Shown here: positions 28,018 through 37,200 of the stretch, piece after piece
Layout of the letters: each line of letters opens with the position of its first letter
Position numbering within the stretch: the stretch's first letter is position 1
Source: Alphaproteobacteria bacterium
GTDB taxonomy: Bacteria > Pseudomonadota > Alphaproteobacteria > Rhodospirillales > Rhodospirillaceae
Length of the DNA stretch: 64,000 nt
Direction: 5' to 3'
NCBI GenBank assembly: GCA_012103295.1
Contig: WLXB01000004.1
Span: 17,112 to 81,111 of the forward strand
Translations under genes and position numbers: made by a program
The notes under the pieces: generated by a model
Told to the model about the DNA's origin: nothing
Seen by the model: the letters and a program-made list of their open reading frames with translations, nothing else
The model's database searches: none

Positions 28018-29337
28018 CTAGGTCAGACGTTTGAAACCGGAATGGGCGATCGGCCCGCGTAGCCGGCCCTCTATGCTGCCTGTGGATGCGGCAGACGCGA
28101 TCAGCGCAAACACTTCGCGGCAAGCGTCGGCGTAGTCTGCAATGTCCTCATGGGTATGCGCTGACATGGCATAAAATGCCGGTCCGGCTAAGAACCCGCG
28201 ATCCAGCATTTCTTGGGTGAATAAAGTTTGTCGCGCCTTTGCGTCGTCGCCTGCGAAACCCAAGTGAGCAAGGGGATCAAGGCCACTGATGTTAACGTCC
28301 AGACCCGTATGGTCCGCTGTGTCTCGCCATACTTGTTTAACGTTTTGACCGATCGCAACCAGTTGGGCCGGTATGTCTGCTTTCTCATATTGAGTTAGTA
28401 CCGCAAGCGCAGCCGCCGGCCCAATTCGTTCTGTCCACGACGTCGAGCTGATAAACGTGTTCTGTGCCGCCTGCATAATCTCACCACGCCCGATGATCGC
28501 TGAGATCGGGTACCCGTTGCCTAGAGCCTTCGCGAAAACTGCAACATCTGGATCAACGCCAAGGGTGAGGTGAGCGCCGCCTGTGGTGACCCGAAACCCT
28601 GCGGTGATCTCATCAAAGATGAGTACTGTGCCCGTTTTATCAGCAATTTCCCGAATACTTTCCAGAAAACCGGTGTCTGGATCTGAATCGCGCATTGGTT
28701 CCATAACGATGGCGGCCAGGTCATTGCCAGCCGTGGACACGATCTCTTTCAATGAGTCCAGGTCGTTGTAGCGAAAAGGCCGGGTTAGTCCTTCTAAGCC
28801 TCTGGGCACACCGGCGGGGTCGAGCCCAGGCAATAGGTGGCCATCAAGGGCGTCGTCTTTGGCCAAATTGGCAGAGAGGTACCAGTCATGCCATCCGTGA
28901 TACCCGCAGACAGCGATTGTTGCCCGCCCAGTACGGGCGCGGGCGATGCGGACTGCGACGGCCATAGCTTCGCCACCGGCTCGAGAGAATCGCGCCATGT
29001 CGGCCCAGGGATGCAGGTCAGTCAGGCGTTCAGCCAGAATGACTTCCTCAGGCGTGTTGAGGGTGCTCATTGAGCCCTGGTCAATCGCCGCTTTTACCGC
29101 CGCATCAACATCCGGATCGGCGTAGCCTAAAACGGTGGCGCCCACACCACCGACTGTAAAATCCCGAAAGGCATTGCCGTCTAGGTCTATAACCGTGATG
29201 CCTTTGGCTGAAGCGTAGTAGCTCGGCCAACCACCAGGCAAAAACATCTCCGGGCGTTTAGAAAGCAATTGGCTCCCGCCCGGAATAAGCCGCCGGGCGA
29301 TCTCGTACATCTCTTGGCCTCTTTTCGTGCTCACCAT
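28018..29337 (-). CDS. Class III aminotransferase (glutamate-1-semialdehyde aminomutase-like)
   Basis: A 439-residue PLP enzyme of fold type I, class III. It shows the GSA-aminomutase-like start (EIARRLIPGGSQLLSKRPEMFLPG), the cofactor-binding stretch CGYHGWHDWYLS, LIFDEITAGFR, and the Schiff-base Lys in FAKALGNGYPISAI. It is the last gene of a leftward sugar operon (cytidylyltransferase, epimerase, gmd, fcl), so it is unlikely to be hemL for haem synthesis. It may transaminate a sugar or an acyl precursor; that is inference. The frame is open to 29406, but that would overlap fcl. ATG at 29337 (MVSTKRGQEMYEIARR) is preferred. Confidence 0.85.
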   Translation of the reverse strand: MVSTKRGQEMYEIARRLIPGGSQLLSKRPEMFLPGGWPSYYASAKGITVIDLDGNAFRDFTVGGVGATVLGYADPDVDAAVKAAIDQGSMSTLNTPEEVILAERLTDLHPWADMARFSRAGGEAMAVAVRIARARTGRATIAVCGYHGWHDWYLSANLAKDDALDGHLLPGLDPAGVPRGLEGLTRPFRYNDLDSLKEIVSTAGNDLAAIVMEPMRDSDPDTGFLESIREIADKTGTVLIFDEITAGFRVTTGGAHLTLGVDPDVAVFAKALGNGYPISAIIGRGEIMQAAQNTFISSTSWTERIGPAAALAVLTQYEKADIPAQLVAIGQNVKQVWRDTADHTGLDVNISGLDPLAHLGFAGDDAKARQTLFTQEMLDRGFLAGPAFYAMSAHTHEDIADYADACREVFALIASAASTGSIEGRLRGPIAHSGFKRLT

Positions 29338-29359
29338 GATGCCCGGTTCAGCACCTGGA

Positions 29360-30307
29360 TTACACGCCGTGCTCGAGGTACCAAGTGTATGTCTTGGCGA
29401 TCCCATCTTTGAGCGACGTCGATGCTTTCCAGCCCAAGCCGTTGATCTTCGTAGAGTCCATTAGCTTGCGGGGCATCCCGTCGGGCTTTCTTAGGTCGTT
29501 GGTAATCGATCCGGTAAACCCAATCACATCCGCGACAGTTTGGGCCACATCACGGATGGCAATGTCCTCACCATAGCCGACGTTGATGGTTTCATCGGAT
29601 GAGTAATGTTCCATCAGAAACACGCAGGCTTGGGCTAGGTCGTCGACATATAGAAATTCCCGCTTCGGGTTCCCAGTGCCCCAAACCTCAAAACTTTCGG
29701 CACCCGCGTCTTTCGCCTGGTGGGCTTTCACGATCAGCGCCGAAAGCACGTGGCTTTCACTTAGGTCAAAGTTGTCTCCGGGGCCGTATAAATTTGTCGG
29801 CATACAGGAAATATAATCCCGTCCATGCTGCCGTCGATACGCCTGCGTCATCATGACCCCGGCAATTTTAGCGATGGCATACCATTGGTTGGTCGGTTCC
29901 AATGGTCCGGTAAGCAGCGCATTCTCTTTCATGGGTTGAGCGGCCAGTCGTGGATAGATGCAGCTCGACCCTAAAAAAACCATACGGTTAACGCCGACAG
30001 CATGCGCGGCCGAGAATACGTTTGTTTCGATCTTCATATTGTCGATGAGGAAATCAACTGGATAGGTGTCGTTCGCCAAAATACCGCCGACCCGCGCCGC
30101 AGCCATAAAAATGGCATCGGGTTTGTTGTCCGCCATCCAACCTTCGACATCACTCTGTTGAGTCAAATCGAGTTCAGCATGGGTCGCCGTTAGGGTTTCG
30201 CAGTCGATAGCTTTTAACTGCCTGGTCAGGGCGGCCCCAACCATGCCGCTATGGCCCGCCACCCAGACTCTTTTTCCGGCGAGAGAATAATGCAGGTCTG
30301 TCATCAA
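29360..30307 (-). CDS. fcl: GDP-L-fucose synthase
   Basis: A 315-residue NADPH-dependent epimerase/reductase that converts GDP-4-keto-6-deoxy-mannose to GDP-L-fucose. The extended-SDR motifs are VAGHSGMVGAALTRQL (nucleotide binding), FLGSSCIYP (catalytic Ser), and YAIAKIAGVMMTQAYR (Tyr-x3-Lys). The family block PTNLYGPGDNFDLSESHVLSALI, given in part, is also present. It lies 5 bp downstream of gmd, which supplies its substrate. Related enzymes make other 6-deoxy sugars from the same intermediate. Confidence 0.93.
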   Translation of the reverse strand: MMTDLHYSLAGKRVWVAGHSGMVGAALTRQLKAIDCETLTATHAELDLTQQSDVEGWMADNKPDAIFMAAARVGGILANDTYPVDFLIDNMKIETNVFSAAHAVGVNRMVFLGSSCIYPRLAAQPMKENALLTGPLEPTNQWYAIAKIAGVMMTQAYRRQHGRDYISCMPTNLYGPGDNFDLSESHVLSALIVKAHQAKDAGAESFEVWGTGNPKREFLYVDDLAQACVFLMEHYSSDETINVGYGEDIAIRDVAQTVADVIGFTGSITNDLRKPDGMPRKLMDSTKINGLGWKASTSLKDGIAKTYTWYLEHGV

Positions 30308-30312
30308 TCTCG

Positions 30313-31380
30313 TCAGTCGTCAGGTTGAAAGCGACGGTTTTCGTCTTGAAGAGTCTTGAGGTCACCGGCCACCATTTCCTTCACCATATCAGCGAAGGAT
30401 GTCGTGTGGCGCCACCCTAATTTCTCATAAGCCTTGGTTGGGTCGCCCAGCAGAAGTTCAACTTCGGTCGGCCGGAAGTAGCGCGGATCGATCTCTACAA
30501 GAACAGCGCCGGACACAGCATCAAGGCCTTTTTCATCAACACCTTCGCCCTCCCATTTTATCGATCGGCCGATTTCCGCAAAGGCCCGCTCCACAAAGGA
30601 CCGAACGGAATGGGTCTCCCCTGTGGCCAGCACAAAATCGTCGCCTTCTGGATGTTGGACGATGCGCCACATGCCTTCGACATAGTCGCGAGCGTGGCCC
30701 CAATCACGTTTGGCATCAATGTTGCCCAAGTAAATTTTTTCTTGAAGGCCGAGGTCGATCGCTGCCACCGCGCGCGTGATTTTTCGGGTGACAAAAGTCT
30801 CCCCTCGCAATGGGCTTTCATGATTAAAAAGAATGCCGTTGGACGCGTGGAAGCCATAAGCTTCTCGATAGTTCACTGTTATCCAATAAGCATACAGCTT
30901 CGCGACCGCATACGGTGATCGCGGATAGAAGGGAGTAGTTTCTTTTTGCGGCGTTTCCTGAACCTTGCCGTAGAGCTCAGACGTTGACGCCTGGTAAAAT
31001 CGCGTATCGTCCATGCCGAGAATACGCATGGCTTCCAACAGTCGCAGCGTTCCCATGGCATCGGAATTAGCCGTGTACTCAGGTGTTTCAAAAGACACCT
31101 TCACATGGCTTTGCGCCGCGAGATTGTATATCTCTGTCGGCTGCACCTCTTGAACCAATCGGATCAGATTGGTCGCGTCGGTTAAGTCACCATAATGCAG
31201 AAAAAACTGTACACCCGACTTATGGAAGTCTTGATAAAGGTGATCAATTCGCCCGGTGTTGAACGAGGAAGACCTCCGTTTTACACCATGAACCGTATAG
31301 CCTTTTCCGAGCAAGAGTTCGGCGAGATAAGCGCCATCTTGTCCGGTAACGCCTGTAATGAGAGCAGTTTTATTGGCCAT
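30313..31380 (-). CDS. gmd: GDP-mannose 4,6-dehydratase
   Basis: A 355-residue extended SDR catalysing GDP-mannose to GDP-4-keto-6-deoxy-mannose. Recognised by [19 protein letters not shown], the catalytic block [17 protein letters not shown], Tyr-x3-Lys in [12 protein letters not shown], and the C-terminal [22 protein letters not shown] block, given here approximately as [20 protein letters not shown]. It is followed at 5 bp by fcl. Upstream, a 115-bp gap to the epimerase gene holds a small hairpin (31393-31414) just before the start. Confidence 0.95.
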   Translation of the reverse strand: MANKTALITGVTGQDGAYLAELLLGKGYTVHGVKRRSSSFNTGRIDHLYQDFHKSGVQFFLHYGDLTDATNLIRLVQEVQPTEIYNLAAQSHVKVSFETPEYTANSDAMGTLRLLEAMRILGMDDTRFYQASTSELYGKVQETPQKETTPFYPRSPYAVAKLYAYWITVNYREAYGFHASNGILFNHESPLRGETFVTRKITRAVAAIDLGLQEKIYLGNIDAKRDWGHARDYVEGMWRIVQHPEGDDFVLATGETHSVRSFVERAFAEIGRSIKWEGEGVDEKGLDAVSGAVLVEIDPRYFRPTEVELLLGDPTKAYEKLGWRHTTSFADMVKEMVAGDLKTLQDENRRFQPDD

Positions 31381-31495
31381 GAATGTTCCAATGGGCCTGA
31401 AAAAAGAGAGGCCCGATCATAGGCGCGTGGCCCCAATGCGGGCAAGGGTCACAATATCCAGTTCGGCTCGGAACAGGTTTTGCTGATCGGTCAGT

Positions 31496-32656
31496 CTAAG
31501 GGAGGTCGTAGAAGGTTTTTTGCTTAAGGGAGTCCAGAGATATTTCTGCAAGAATACCAGCAATTTTTGCACCAGCGCCTCCGCGCGCATAGGAGGAACC
31601 GTCAACATCAGCTGTGACTTTGAACGATGGGTCTAACGCGCGTTCAACGGCGGCTGAAATGAAAGTGCTATCAGCTGCACAGTCGATAACCAGGGGTCCG
31701 CGCAGCCGCCCTTTTTGGCGATCACCAATATTGACCGTTGGTACGCCAATGGCGGGGGCTTCGATTAGGCCCGACGAAGAATTCCCGATCACAACATCCG
31801 CAATCGCCAGGAGGCTGAGGTAGCGTTTGTAACCAAGTGAGTTGACAACGCATCGCCGTGTTTCATCTTCGCCGGCAAACGTGTTGAGTGTGTCGCGTAC
31901 GACAGCGTGCCCTGGATCTGAATTCACACCGGTGAAAATCATCGTTGCTACGTCAAATTGACTGAGCGCATCTACGACAGCTGAAATTTCTGCTGCGCCC
32001 TGATCCAGCTGTAACGTTACTGGGTGGTGAGTGATGACAAATAGGGGAGACGACAACTTGATACCCAAGTCTGCCGCCAATTCTTCTCGGCTCAGGCGCT
32101 TAAGAGTGTCGAGGTGATCTAACCCAGGTGCGCCAACCATATGAATATGCGTGGGGTCTTCGCCCATTTGGCGCAATCGTTTTGCGTAAGGTTCGGCTGC
32201 GCAAAAATGTAGCCTTGCCATCTTGGTGATGGCATGACGAATGGCATCATCGATGGCTGCTTCAGTAATTTCACCACCATGGATGTGGGCCAGTGGAATG
32301 TTCAACATCAGCGCCGCTTCGGCAGCGCCGAGGATTTCAAAACGATCCCCCAGAACCATAACGATATCAGGCTTAAGGACTGCAAGCGTTTCAGAGAGAC
32401 GCCCGACGGCATGCCCCACGGCTTTTGCCGCTGCCAATGGCGTGTCATCGCCGAGATCAAGATCTACTTTTCCATCGATGATGAATCCTTCGTCTTCGAT
32501 ATCGCGCCACGTCTCGCCAAACCGCGCATCAAGATGCTGACCAGTCACCACCGTCTGTAAAGTTAGATCGTCATGAGAGTCGATCGCGCGCATAACAGAA
32601 GAGAGATGTCCGAAATCGGAGCGCGACCCGGTGATGACACAGATGCGCCGGCTCAT
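31496..32656 (-). CDS. UDP/GDP-sugar 2-epimerase (hydrolysing), NeuC/LegG type
   Basis: A 386-residue GT-B-fold epimerase. It starts ICVITGSRSDFGHLSSVMRAI and contains VMVLGDRFEILGAAEAALMLN, AHIHGGEITEAAIDDAIRHA, ADVVIGNSSSGLIEAPAIG and VNIGDRQKGRLRG, which mark the hydrolysing NeuC/LegG group. It releases the 2-epimerised sugar (ManNAc, or its 6-deoxy-4-acetamido analogue) used by the NeuB/LegI synthase at 33535. ATG at 32656 follows a gaggg site and starts 10 bp after the cytidylyltransferase stop. An in-frame GTG at 32680 is a less likely start. The LegG reading is favoured by the PtmE/LegX-like neighbour; NeuC remains possible. Confidence 0.88.
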   Translation of the reverse strand: MSRRICVITGSRSDFGHLSSVMRAIDSHDDLTLQTVVTGQHLDARFGETWRDIEDEGFIIDGKVDLDLGDDTPLAAAKAVGHAVGRLSETLAVLKPDIVMVLGDRFEILGAAEAALMLNIPLAHIHGGEITEAAIDDAIRHAITKMARLHFCAAEPYAKRLRQMGEDPTHIHMVGAPGLDHLDTLKRLSREELAADLGIKLSSPLFVITHHPVTLQLDQGAAEISAVVDALSQFDVATMIFTGVNSDPGHAVVRDTLNTFAGEDETRRCVVNSLGYKRYLSLLAIADVVIGNSSSGLIEAPAIGVPTVNIGDRQKGRLRGPLVIDCAADSTFISAAVERALDPSFKVTADVDGSSYARGGAGAKIAGILAEISLDSLKQKTFYDLP

Positions 32657-32666
32657 TATTTTACCC

Positions 32667-33422
32667 TCATTGATCGACACCGGTTTCGTGCCATGGTGTC
32701 AGATCAATCAGTCCTGTTGTGGCCGCGTACTCGGCGAGGGCGAGATCTTCAGGCGTTTCAATTTCGATACTGTGCCAATGGTCCATGAGCAAACCGTAGC
32801 ATCCCGCAGGGTCGCTATAGATTTTTCCTGTTTTGCGGAAGGCGGACCAGTTCATTAAATAAAAGGCGCCATTCATTGTCACCTGCGGCGACAAGTCTTG
32901 GCGACGCAGCCCACCAGTTTTGTGCATCTTCTCGACAATTTCAGAGATCGAACCATCGGCCCTAAAATCACCTGTTAGCGCCGCGTAGGTGTCGAGCTGT
33001 CGGAGACCAACGACAAGATCAGCGTCTTTCTCTGTGTAAAGTGCGATGGCCTCTTCGAGGTGATCTGCAGTAGCAAACGGTGAGGCTGGTTCTAACAGCA
33101 TGACGGCGTCGTATGCCCGGTTTTCGGTCTTTTCGATCCAGTCCATAGCATGGGCGACAACGCTATCGGATGTCGCCGCGTCGCTCGCAAGATCTGTCGG
33201 TCGGATGAACGGAATCTCGACACCAAGGCGGCGGCCTTCAGCAGCAATGTCATCATTGTCAGTTGAGAGTATTAAGCGACGACAGGCCGAGCACCGTTGT
33301 GCCGCCCCTGCCTTGTATCCCAACAAAGACAAGCCATTGACCGTTTTCAGGTTCTTTCCGGGCAGGCCTTTTGAGCCACCACGGGCGGTAATCAGAAATA
33401 GGATATCAAGCGGTGTGGCCAC
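32667..33422 (-). CDS. CMP-nonulosonate cytidylyltransferase (NeuA/LegF type)
   Basis: A 251-residue enzyme that activates a nine-carbon nonulosonic acid with CTP. The nucleotide-binding N-terminus is FLITARGGSKGLPGKNLKTV, and the middle part has EIPFIRPTDLASDAATSDSV and VMLLEPASPFATADHLEEAI, as in acylneuraminate cytidylyltransferases. It heads the leftward unit and diverges from the NeuB/LegI-type synthase with a 112-bp intergenic region that must carry promoters for both. Which nonulosonate (legionaminic, neuraminic or other) is activated is inferred from neighbours only. Confidence 0.9.
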   Translation of the reverse strand: MATPLDILFLITARGGSKGLPGKNLKTVNGLSLLGYKAGAAQRCSACRRLILSTDNDDIAAEGRRLGVEIPFIRPTDLASDAATSDSVVAHAMDWIEKTENRAYDAVMLLEPASPFATADHLEEAIALYTEKDADLVVGLRQLDTYAALTGDFRADGSISEIVEKMHKTGGLRRQDLSPQVTMNGAFYLMNWSAFRKTGKIYSDPAGCYGLLMDHWHSIEIETPEDLALAEYAATTGLIDLTPWHETGVDQ

Positions 33423-33534
33423 AGAAATCTCAGTTACTTCAAAGGGTTGACCCCGTCACATTACCGGACCGGGCGCCGGTCATAAACCATCTTTCCGTTG
33501 CGCCGCTTAGCCCCCTGGTCTACCTCCTAACACC
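33423..33534. promoter_or_regulatory. Divergent intergenic region of the nonulosonate locus
   Basis: The 112 bp between the cytidylyltransferase start (leftward) and the synthase start (rightward) must supply transcription and translation signals for both halves of the locus. I do not see a confident -35/-10 pair or operator. The synthase GTG at 33535 has no clear Shine-Dalgarno site, the bases just before it being pyrimidine-rich (cctcct). Confidence 0.4.
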
Positions 33535-34650
33535 GTGACTAATGCTAGGCCCCATACCTTTATTATCGCCGAAGCAGGCGTGAATCATAACGGTGACATT
33601 ACCCGTGCACGCGCCATGGTCGATGTGGCGGCTGATGCTGGTGCAGATGCCATCAAATTCCAATCCTTCAAGGGCGAACAATTGGCCACGGCACGGGCAC
33701 CAAGGGCGGCGTATCAAATCCGCAACACAGGTGCCAACGAAAACCAGGCGGCGATGCTGAAAGCGCTAGAACTTTCGGCCGATGATCATAAGGTCCTTTT
33801 TGACGCGGCTGAGACAGCCGGTATTGAATTTATGTCAACGCCCTTTGACGAAGACAGCCTTGATCTCCTGGTTCATACGCTCGACGTCCGTCGGCTTAAG
33901 ATCGCTTCCGGTGAGCTGACGAACGCGCCGCTGTTGTTGGCGATGGCGCGTACTGGGAAACCGATCATTCTTTCGACGGGTATGGCAACAGTCACAGAAA
34001 TTAAGGAGGCGTTGGGGGTCCTCGCGTTTGGCTATACGACACTTGCTGGCGATCTAGGCTCCACCCCGAGCATCACAACATTTGCCAAAGCCTATGAAGA
34101 CGACGCTGGACAAAGAGCGTTGACCTCGCAAGTGACATTGCTTCACTGCACGTCCAATTATCCAGCGGCGGCAGAGTCCATCAATCTCCGTGCCATCGAT
34201 ACACTTCGTACCGAATTTGGTCTTCCGGTCGGATTGTCCGATCATAGTCAGGGTATCGCCATCGCGACAGCGGCTGTGGCACGGGGTGCAATGATCATAG
34301 AAAAGCATTTTACTCTGGACTCAACGCTATCCGGTCCGGATCACATCGCGTCGCTTGAGCCGCCCGCCTTGCGTGACATGATCACCGATATTCGATCTGT
34401 CGAGGCAGCTCTTGGAACGGGTGAAAAAACACCCGTTGCCGGTGAACATGATACCGCGGCAGTCGCTCGAAAAAGTTTGGTCGCGATTACATCGATAGCG
34501 CAAGGCGATCAGTTTACAGAAGCGAACTTGGGGTCGCGGCGTCCCGGGGATGGCGTCGCGCCAATTCATTACTGGGATATACTCGGCACATCAGCGGATC
34601 GCACATATGCCGTTGATGATCTGATTGTATGGGAGCCACCCTCAAAATGA
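33535..34650 (+). CDS. Nonulosonic acid synthase (NeuB/LegI type)
   Basis: A 371-residue PEP-dependent condensing enzyme. The TIM-barrel domain (1-270) has FIIAEAGVNHNGDITRARAM, DAIKFQSFKGEQLAT, EFMSTPFDEDSLDLL, KIASGELTNAPLL, LHCTSNYPA and the GLSDHSQGIAIATAAVARGA block. A C-terminal SAF/antifreeze-like domain (about 305-365) begins RKSLVAITSIAQGDQFTEAN. It condenses the hexosamine released by the epimerase with PEP. The start is GTG at 33535. Its TGA overlaps the ATG of the acetyltransferase gene (ATGA at 34647). Confidence 0.92.
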   Translation: MTNARPHTFIIAEAGVNHNGDITRARAMVDVAADAGADAIKFQSFKGEQLATARAPRAAYQIRNTGANENQAAMLKALELSADDHKVLFDAAETAGIEFMSTPFDEDSLDLLVHTLDVRRLKIASGELTNAPLLLAMARTGKPIILSTGMATVTEIKEALGVLAFGYTTLAGDLGSTPSITTFAKAYEDDAGQRALTSQVTLLHCTSNYPAAAESINLRAIDTLRTEFGLPVGLSDHSQGIAIATAAVARGAMIIEKHFTLDSTLSGPDHIASLEPPALRDMITDIRSVEAALGTGEKTPVAGEHDTAAVARKSLVAITSIAQGDQFTEANLGSRRPGDGVAPIHYWDILGTSADRTYAVDDLIVWEPPSK

Positions 34651-35348
34651 GTGTCTCAGTGAGTGGTCGAGATATCATCGTGGTTGGCGCCAGCGGTCAC
34701 GCTCGTGTGCTGGTTCATCTTCTTCAAAATTTGGGGATGACGCCTGCGGCTCTTATCGACATTGATACCGAGTTACATGGCACCGATATATACGGTGTGT
34801 CGGTTATTGGCGGCGATGATGCAGTTCTCGCGCGGCAACCCTCTGATATTGTCTTGGTTAATGCGGTCGGTAATGCGCCGGGTGCCGGTCAATCAGGGCT
34901 TCATGTTCGTCGTACTGTGTTTGAAAAGTTCAAAGAGCATGGCTTCGAATTCATCAATGTGGTGAGTGACGATACCTCCGTTTCCAAGCGGTCAACGTTG
35001 GGTGAAGGGGTGCAGGCGATAACGCGGTCAATCATTCATCCTGGTGTGAACATCGGCGACAACACCATCCTCAATACAGGCGCTAGCCTTGATCATGATT
35101 GCTGGGTCGGGGCGCATAGTCATATCGCGCCTTGGGCGGTGTTATGCGGGGGTGTAACAGTTGGCGACGATTGTCACATTGGCGCCCGGGCGGTTTTGGT
35201 GCCCGGTATTCGGGTTGGTGACGGCGCAGTGGTGGGGGCTGGTGCAGTCGTGATTGCTGACGTGGCCCCGGCCACAACCGTGGTTGGCAATCCGGCCCGT
35301 GTCGCCAAAGGGACTGACGCTATTGAGTCAGGGGCACTCGCAACATGA
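34647..35348 (+). CDS. NeuD/PglD-like sugar O/N-acetyltransferase
   Basis: A 233-residue acetyltransferase. The N-terminal Rossmann-like subdomain (IIVVGASGHARVLVHLLQN) and the C-terminal left-handed beta-helix built from hexapeptide repeats (IHPGVNIGDNTILNTGASL, VGDDCHIGARAVLVPG) are typical of NeuD/PglD. In this context it could acetylate the 4-amino group of the nucleotide-sugar precursor (LegH/PglD role) or O-acetylate the finished acid (NeuD role). It overlaps the synthase stop by ATGA, and its own stop overlaps the next ATG in the same way, so translation of three genes is coupled. An upstream in-frame ATG at 34629 is less likely. Confidence 0.88.
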   Translation: MSVSVSGRDIIVVGASGHARVLVHLLQNLGMTPAALIDIDTELHGTDIYGVSVIGGDDAVLARQPSDIVLVNAVGNAPGAGQSGLHVRRTVFEKFKEHGFEFINVVSDDTSVSKRSTLGEGVQAITRSIIHPGVNIGDNTILNTGASLDHDCWVGAHSHIAPWAVLCGGVTVGDDCHIGARAVLVPGIRVGDGAVVGAGAVVIADVAPATTVVGNPARVAKGTDAIESGALAT

Positions 35349-36403
35349 GCGCAGTTGAAGACAATTTGATCACACCCGACAGGACGATCTTGGAAACGCT
35401 TAAGATCATCGACACACATGGCGTGCCGTTTGGTCTGGTGCACGAAGACGGGATTTTGCAAGGTACGGTAACTGATGGTGATATACGGCGGGGAATCCTC
35501 GCCGGAATCCCGCTATCAGACCCGGTTGCCAAAGTCATGAACACAGCCCCGATTGCGGCTGCTGGCGATATCTCAGATAGCGAAGCTGCCCGGCTGATGC
35601 GACGCTCAGGCATCGGTCATTTGCCTTTGGTCGATAATGCCGGACGCATTGTCGACCTCAAGGTGCTTAAACACCTGGACCCAAAACCTGAGAATGGAAA
35701 CCCCGTGGTTCTTATGGTGGGCGGCCAGGGTACACGGCTTCAACCTCTGACAAACGATGTTCCCAAGCCCATGCTTGAAATTGGCGGCCGGCCAATTTTG
35801 GAAACCATAGTTGAGCGATTTGTCTCCCAAGGGTTTAACGAGATTTATTTGTCGGTGAATTATAAAGCCGAGATGATCGAAAACTATTTTGGCGATGGAC
35901 ACGCTTTTGGCGCGAACATTTCCTATTTGCGCGAAGACCAAGCTTTGGGAACGGGGGGTGCGTTGTCACTCTTGCCTCAGCGTCCTTTGTCACCCCTGAT
36001 TGTCATGAACGGGGATGTATTGACCAAAGTGAATTTCAGTCACTTGATAAAATTTCATCAGAACCACGGTGCGTCAGCCACAATGGGTGTAAGCGAGTAT
36101 CGCTTCACCGTGCCCTTTGGCGTTGTCGAAACCGCCGCCGAATCTCTGAAGTCGATCGCCGAAAAGCCTCAGCACACCTTTTTTGTTAATGCTGGCATAT
36201 ACGTCATCGATCCAAATGTCCTTGATCTCATCCCATCGGACTCAGCGTTGGATATGCCTGACCTGTTCCAGCACTTGCTCGACCAGGGCGCTACTCCCAC
36301 GGTGTTTCCGTTAAGAGAGTACTGGATGGATGTCGGTCAATCTCATGATCTGGTGCAGGCGAACAGAGATTATGGTGAAGTGTTTACTAAGAGCGACGAC
36401 TGA
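35345..36403 (+). CDS. CBS-domain nucleotidyltransferase (PtmE/LegX-like)
   Basis: A 352-residue two-part protein: a CBS-domain pair at about 1-118 (GVPFGLVHEDGILQGTVTDGDIRRG; GHLPLVDNAGRIVDLK) and a sugar-phosphate nucleotidyltransferase from about 120 with VVLMVGGQGTRLQPLT and PKPMLEIGGRPILE. This fusion is the hallmark of PtmE/LegX, the glucosamine-1-phosphate guanylyltransferase of GDP-linked legionaminic acid synthesis in Campylobacter and some Alphaproteobacteria (family knowledge). Its neighbours LegI-, LegG- and LegF-like genes agree. The CBS pair suggests control by a nucleotide ligand. Other CBS-nucleotidyltransferases exist, so substrate is inferred. Confidence 0.85.
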   Translation: MSAVEDNLITPDRTILETLKIIDTHGVPFGLVHEDGILQGTVTDGDIRRGILAGIPLSDPVAKVMNTAPIAAAGDISDSEAARLMRRSGIGHLPLVDNAGRIVDLKVLKHLDPKPENGNPVVLMVGGQGTRLQPLTNDVPKPMLEIGGRPILETIVERFVSQGFNEIYLSVNYKAEMIENYFGDGHAFGANISYLREDQALGTGGALSLLPQRPLSPLIVMNGDVLTKVNFSHLIKFHQNHGASATMGVSEYRFTVPFGVVETAAESLKSIAEKPQHTFFVNAGIYVIDPNVLDLIPSDSALDMPDLFQHLLDQGATPTVFPLREYWMDVGQSHDLVQANRDYGEVFTKSDD

Positions 36404-36435
36404 AACCATGCACGTAAAAACAGGGAGTTCTCGTG

Positions 36436-37143
36436 ATGCGATCCGTCCCCGAGCTATTTGATCTCGCTGGCCGATCAGCCCTGGTGACAGGCGGGGCTGG
36501 TCACCTTGGTCGAGCCATTGGCAACGCGCTGGCTGAATGTGGTGCGCGGGTGGCTCTCCTTGATCGTCACGACCCCAGTGCCGCGGCGTCTAAATTGCCT
36601 GCAGCCGAAGGTGTTGAGCACGCAGCGCTGACCGTAGACCTTGCGATCGAAGATCAGGTTCGGGCTGCCCCGGTCGAACAACAAAACCTGAGCAAGTGGC
36701 GCGACGCCTTAGAGGTCAATTTGACCGCTCCCTTTGCACTGACCCAAGCCGCTCTGTCGCACCTTCGAGAGTCAGGGCAGGGGTCTGTTATTCATATTGG
36801 GTCTATCTACGGGATGTTGGGGCCAGATTGGTCGCTCTACGATGCAGAGGACGTGCCTGGCACGCCAGCGGCCTATGCCGCCTCCAAGGGGGGCTTGATG
36901 CAGATGACACGGTGGTTGGCGACATCTCTTGCGCCAGACGTCAGGGTCAACGCCATCGTGCCCGGCGGGGTCCAGCGAGACACTGCGCCTCGGTTTAAGG
37001 CAGCCTACGAAAAGCGTACGCCGCTTGGGCGGATGGCGTCAGAAGAAGACGTCAAAGGGGCCGCTGCCTTTCTGGCATCTGACGCCGCAAGCTATGTCAC
37101 CGGTCAATGTCTTATGGTTGATGGGGGGTGGTCGGCATGGTGA
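36436..37143 (+). CDS. SDR oxidoreductase, PtmA-like, with internal deletion
   Basis: A 235-residue short-chain dehydrogenase. The cofactor motif TGGAGHLGRAIG, catalytic Ser (IGSIYG), Tyr-x3-Lys (YAASKGG) and the C-terminal VTGQCLMVDGGWSAW are intact. The expected NNAG region is absent: after DQVRAAP the chain runs straight into VEQQNLSKWRDALEVNLTAP, so about 30-40 residues around the fourth strand are missing relative to typical SDRs (about 250-270 residues). The deletion is in frame near 36668-36675, and the protein may be inactive. ATG at 36436 is 8 bp after an agggag site; GTG at 36433 is also in frame. It follows the PtmE/LegX-like gene as ptmA-type genes often do. Confidence 0.8.
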   Translation: MRSVPELFDLAGRSALVTGGAGHLGRAIGNALAECGARVALLDRHDPSAAASKLPAAEGVEHAALTVDLAIEDQVRAAPVEQQNLSKWRDALEVNLTAPFALTQAALSHLRESGQGSVIHIGSIYGMLGPDWSLYDAEDVPGTPAAYAASKGGLMQMTRWLATSLAPDVRVNAIVPGGVQRDTAPRFKAAYEKRTPLGRMASEEDVKGAAAFLASDAASYVTGQCLMVDGGWSAW

Positions 37144-37200
37144 ATCTGGCCTGAATCAGGTAGTATTCAAGGCTGAATTGTTCGGAATCAGCTCGCTGCC

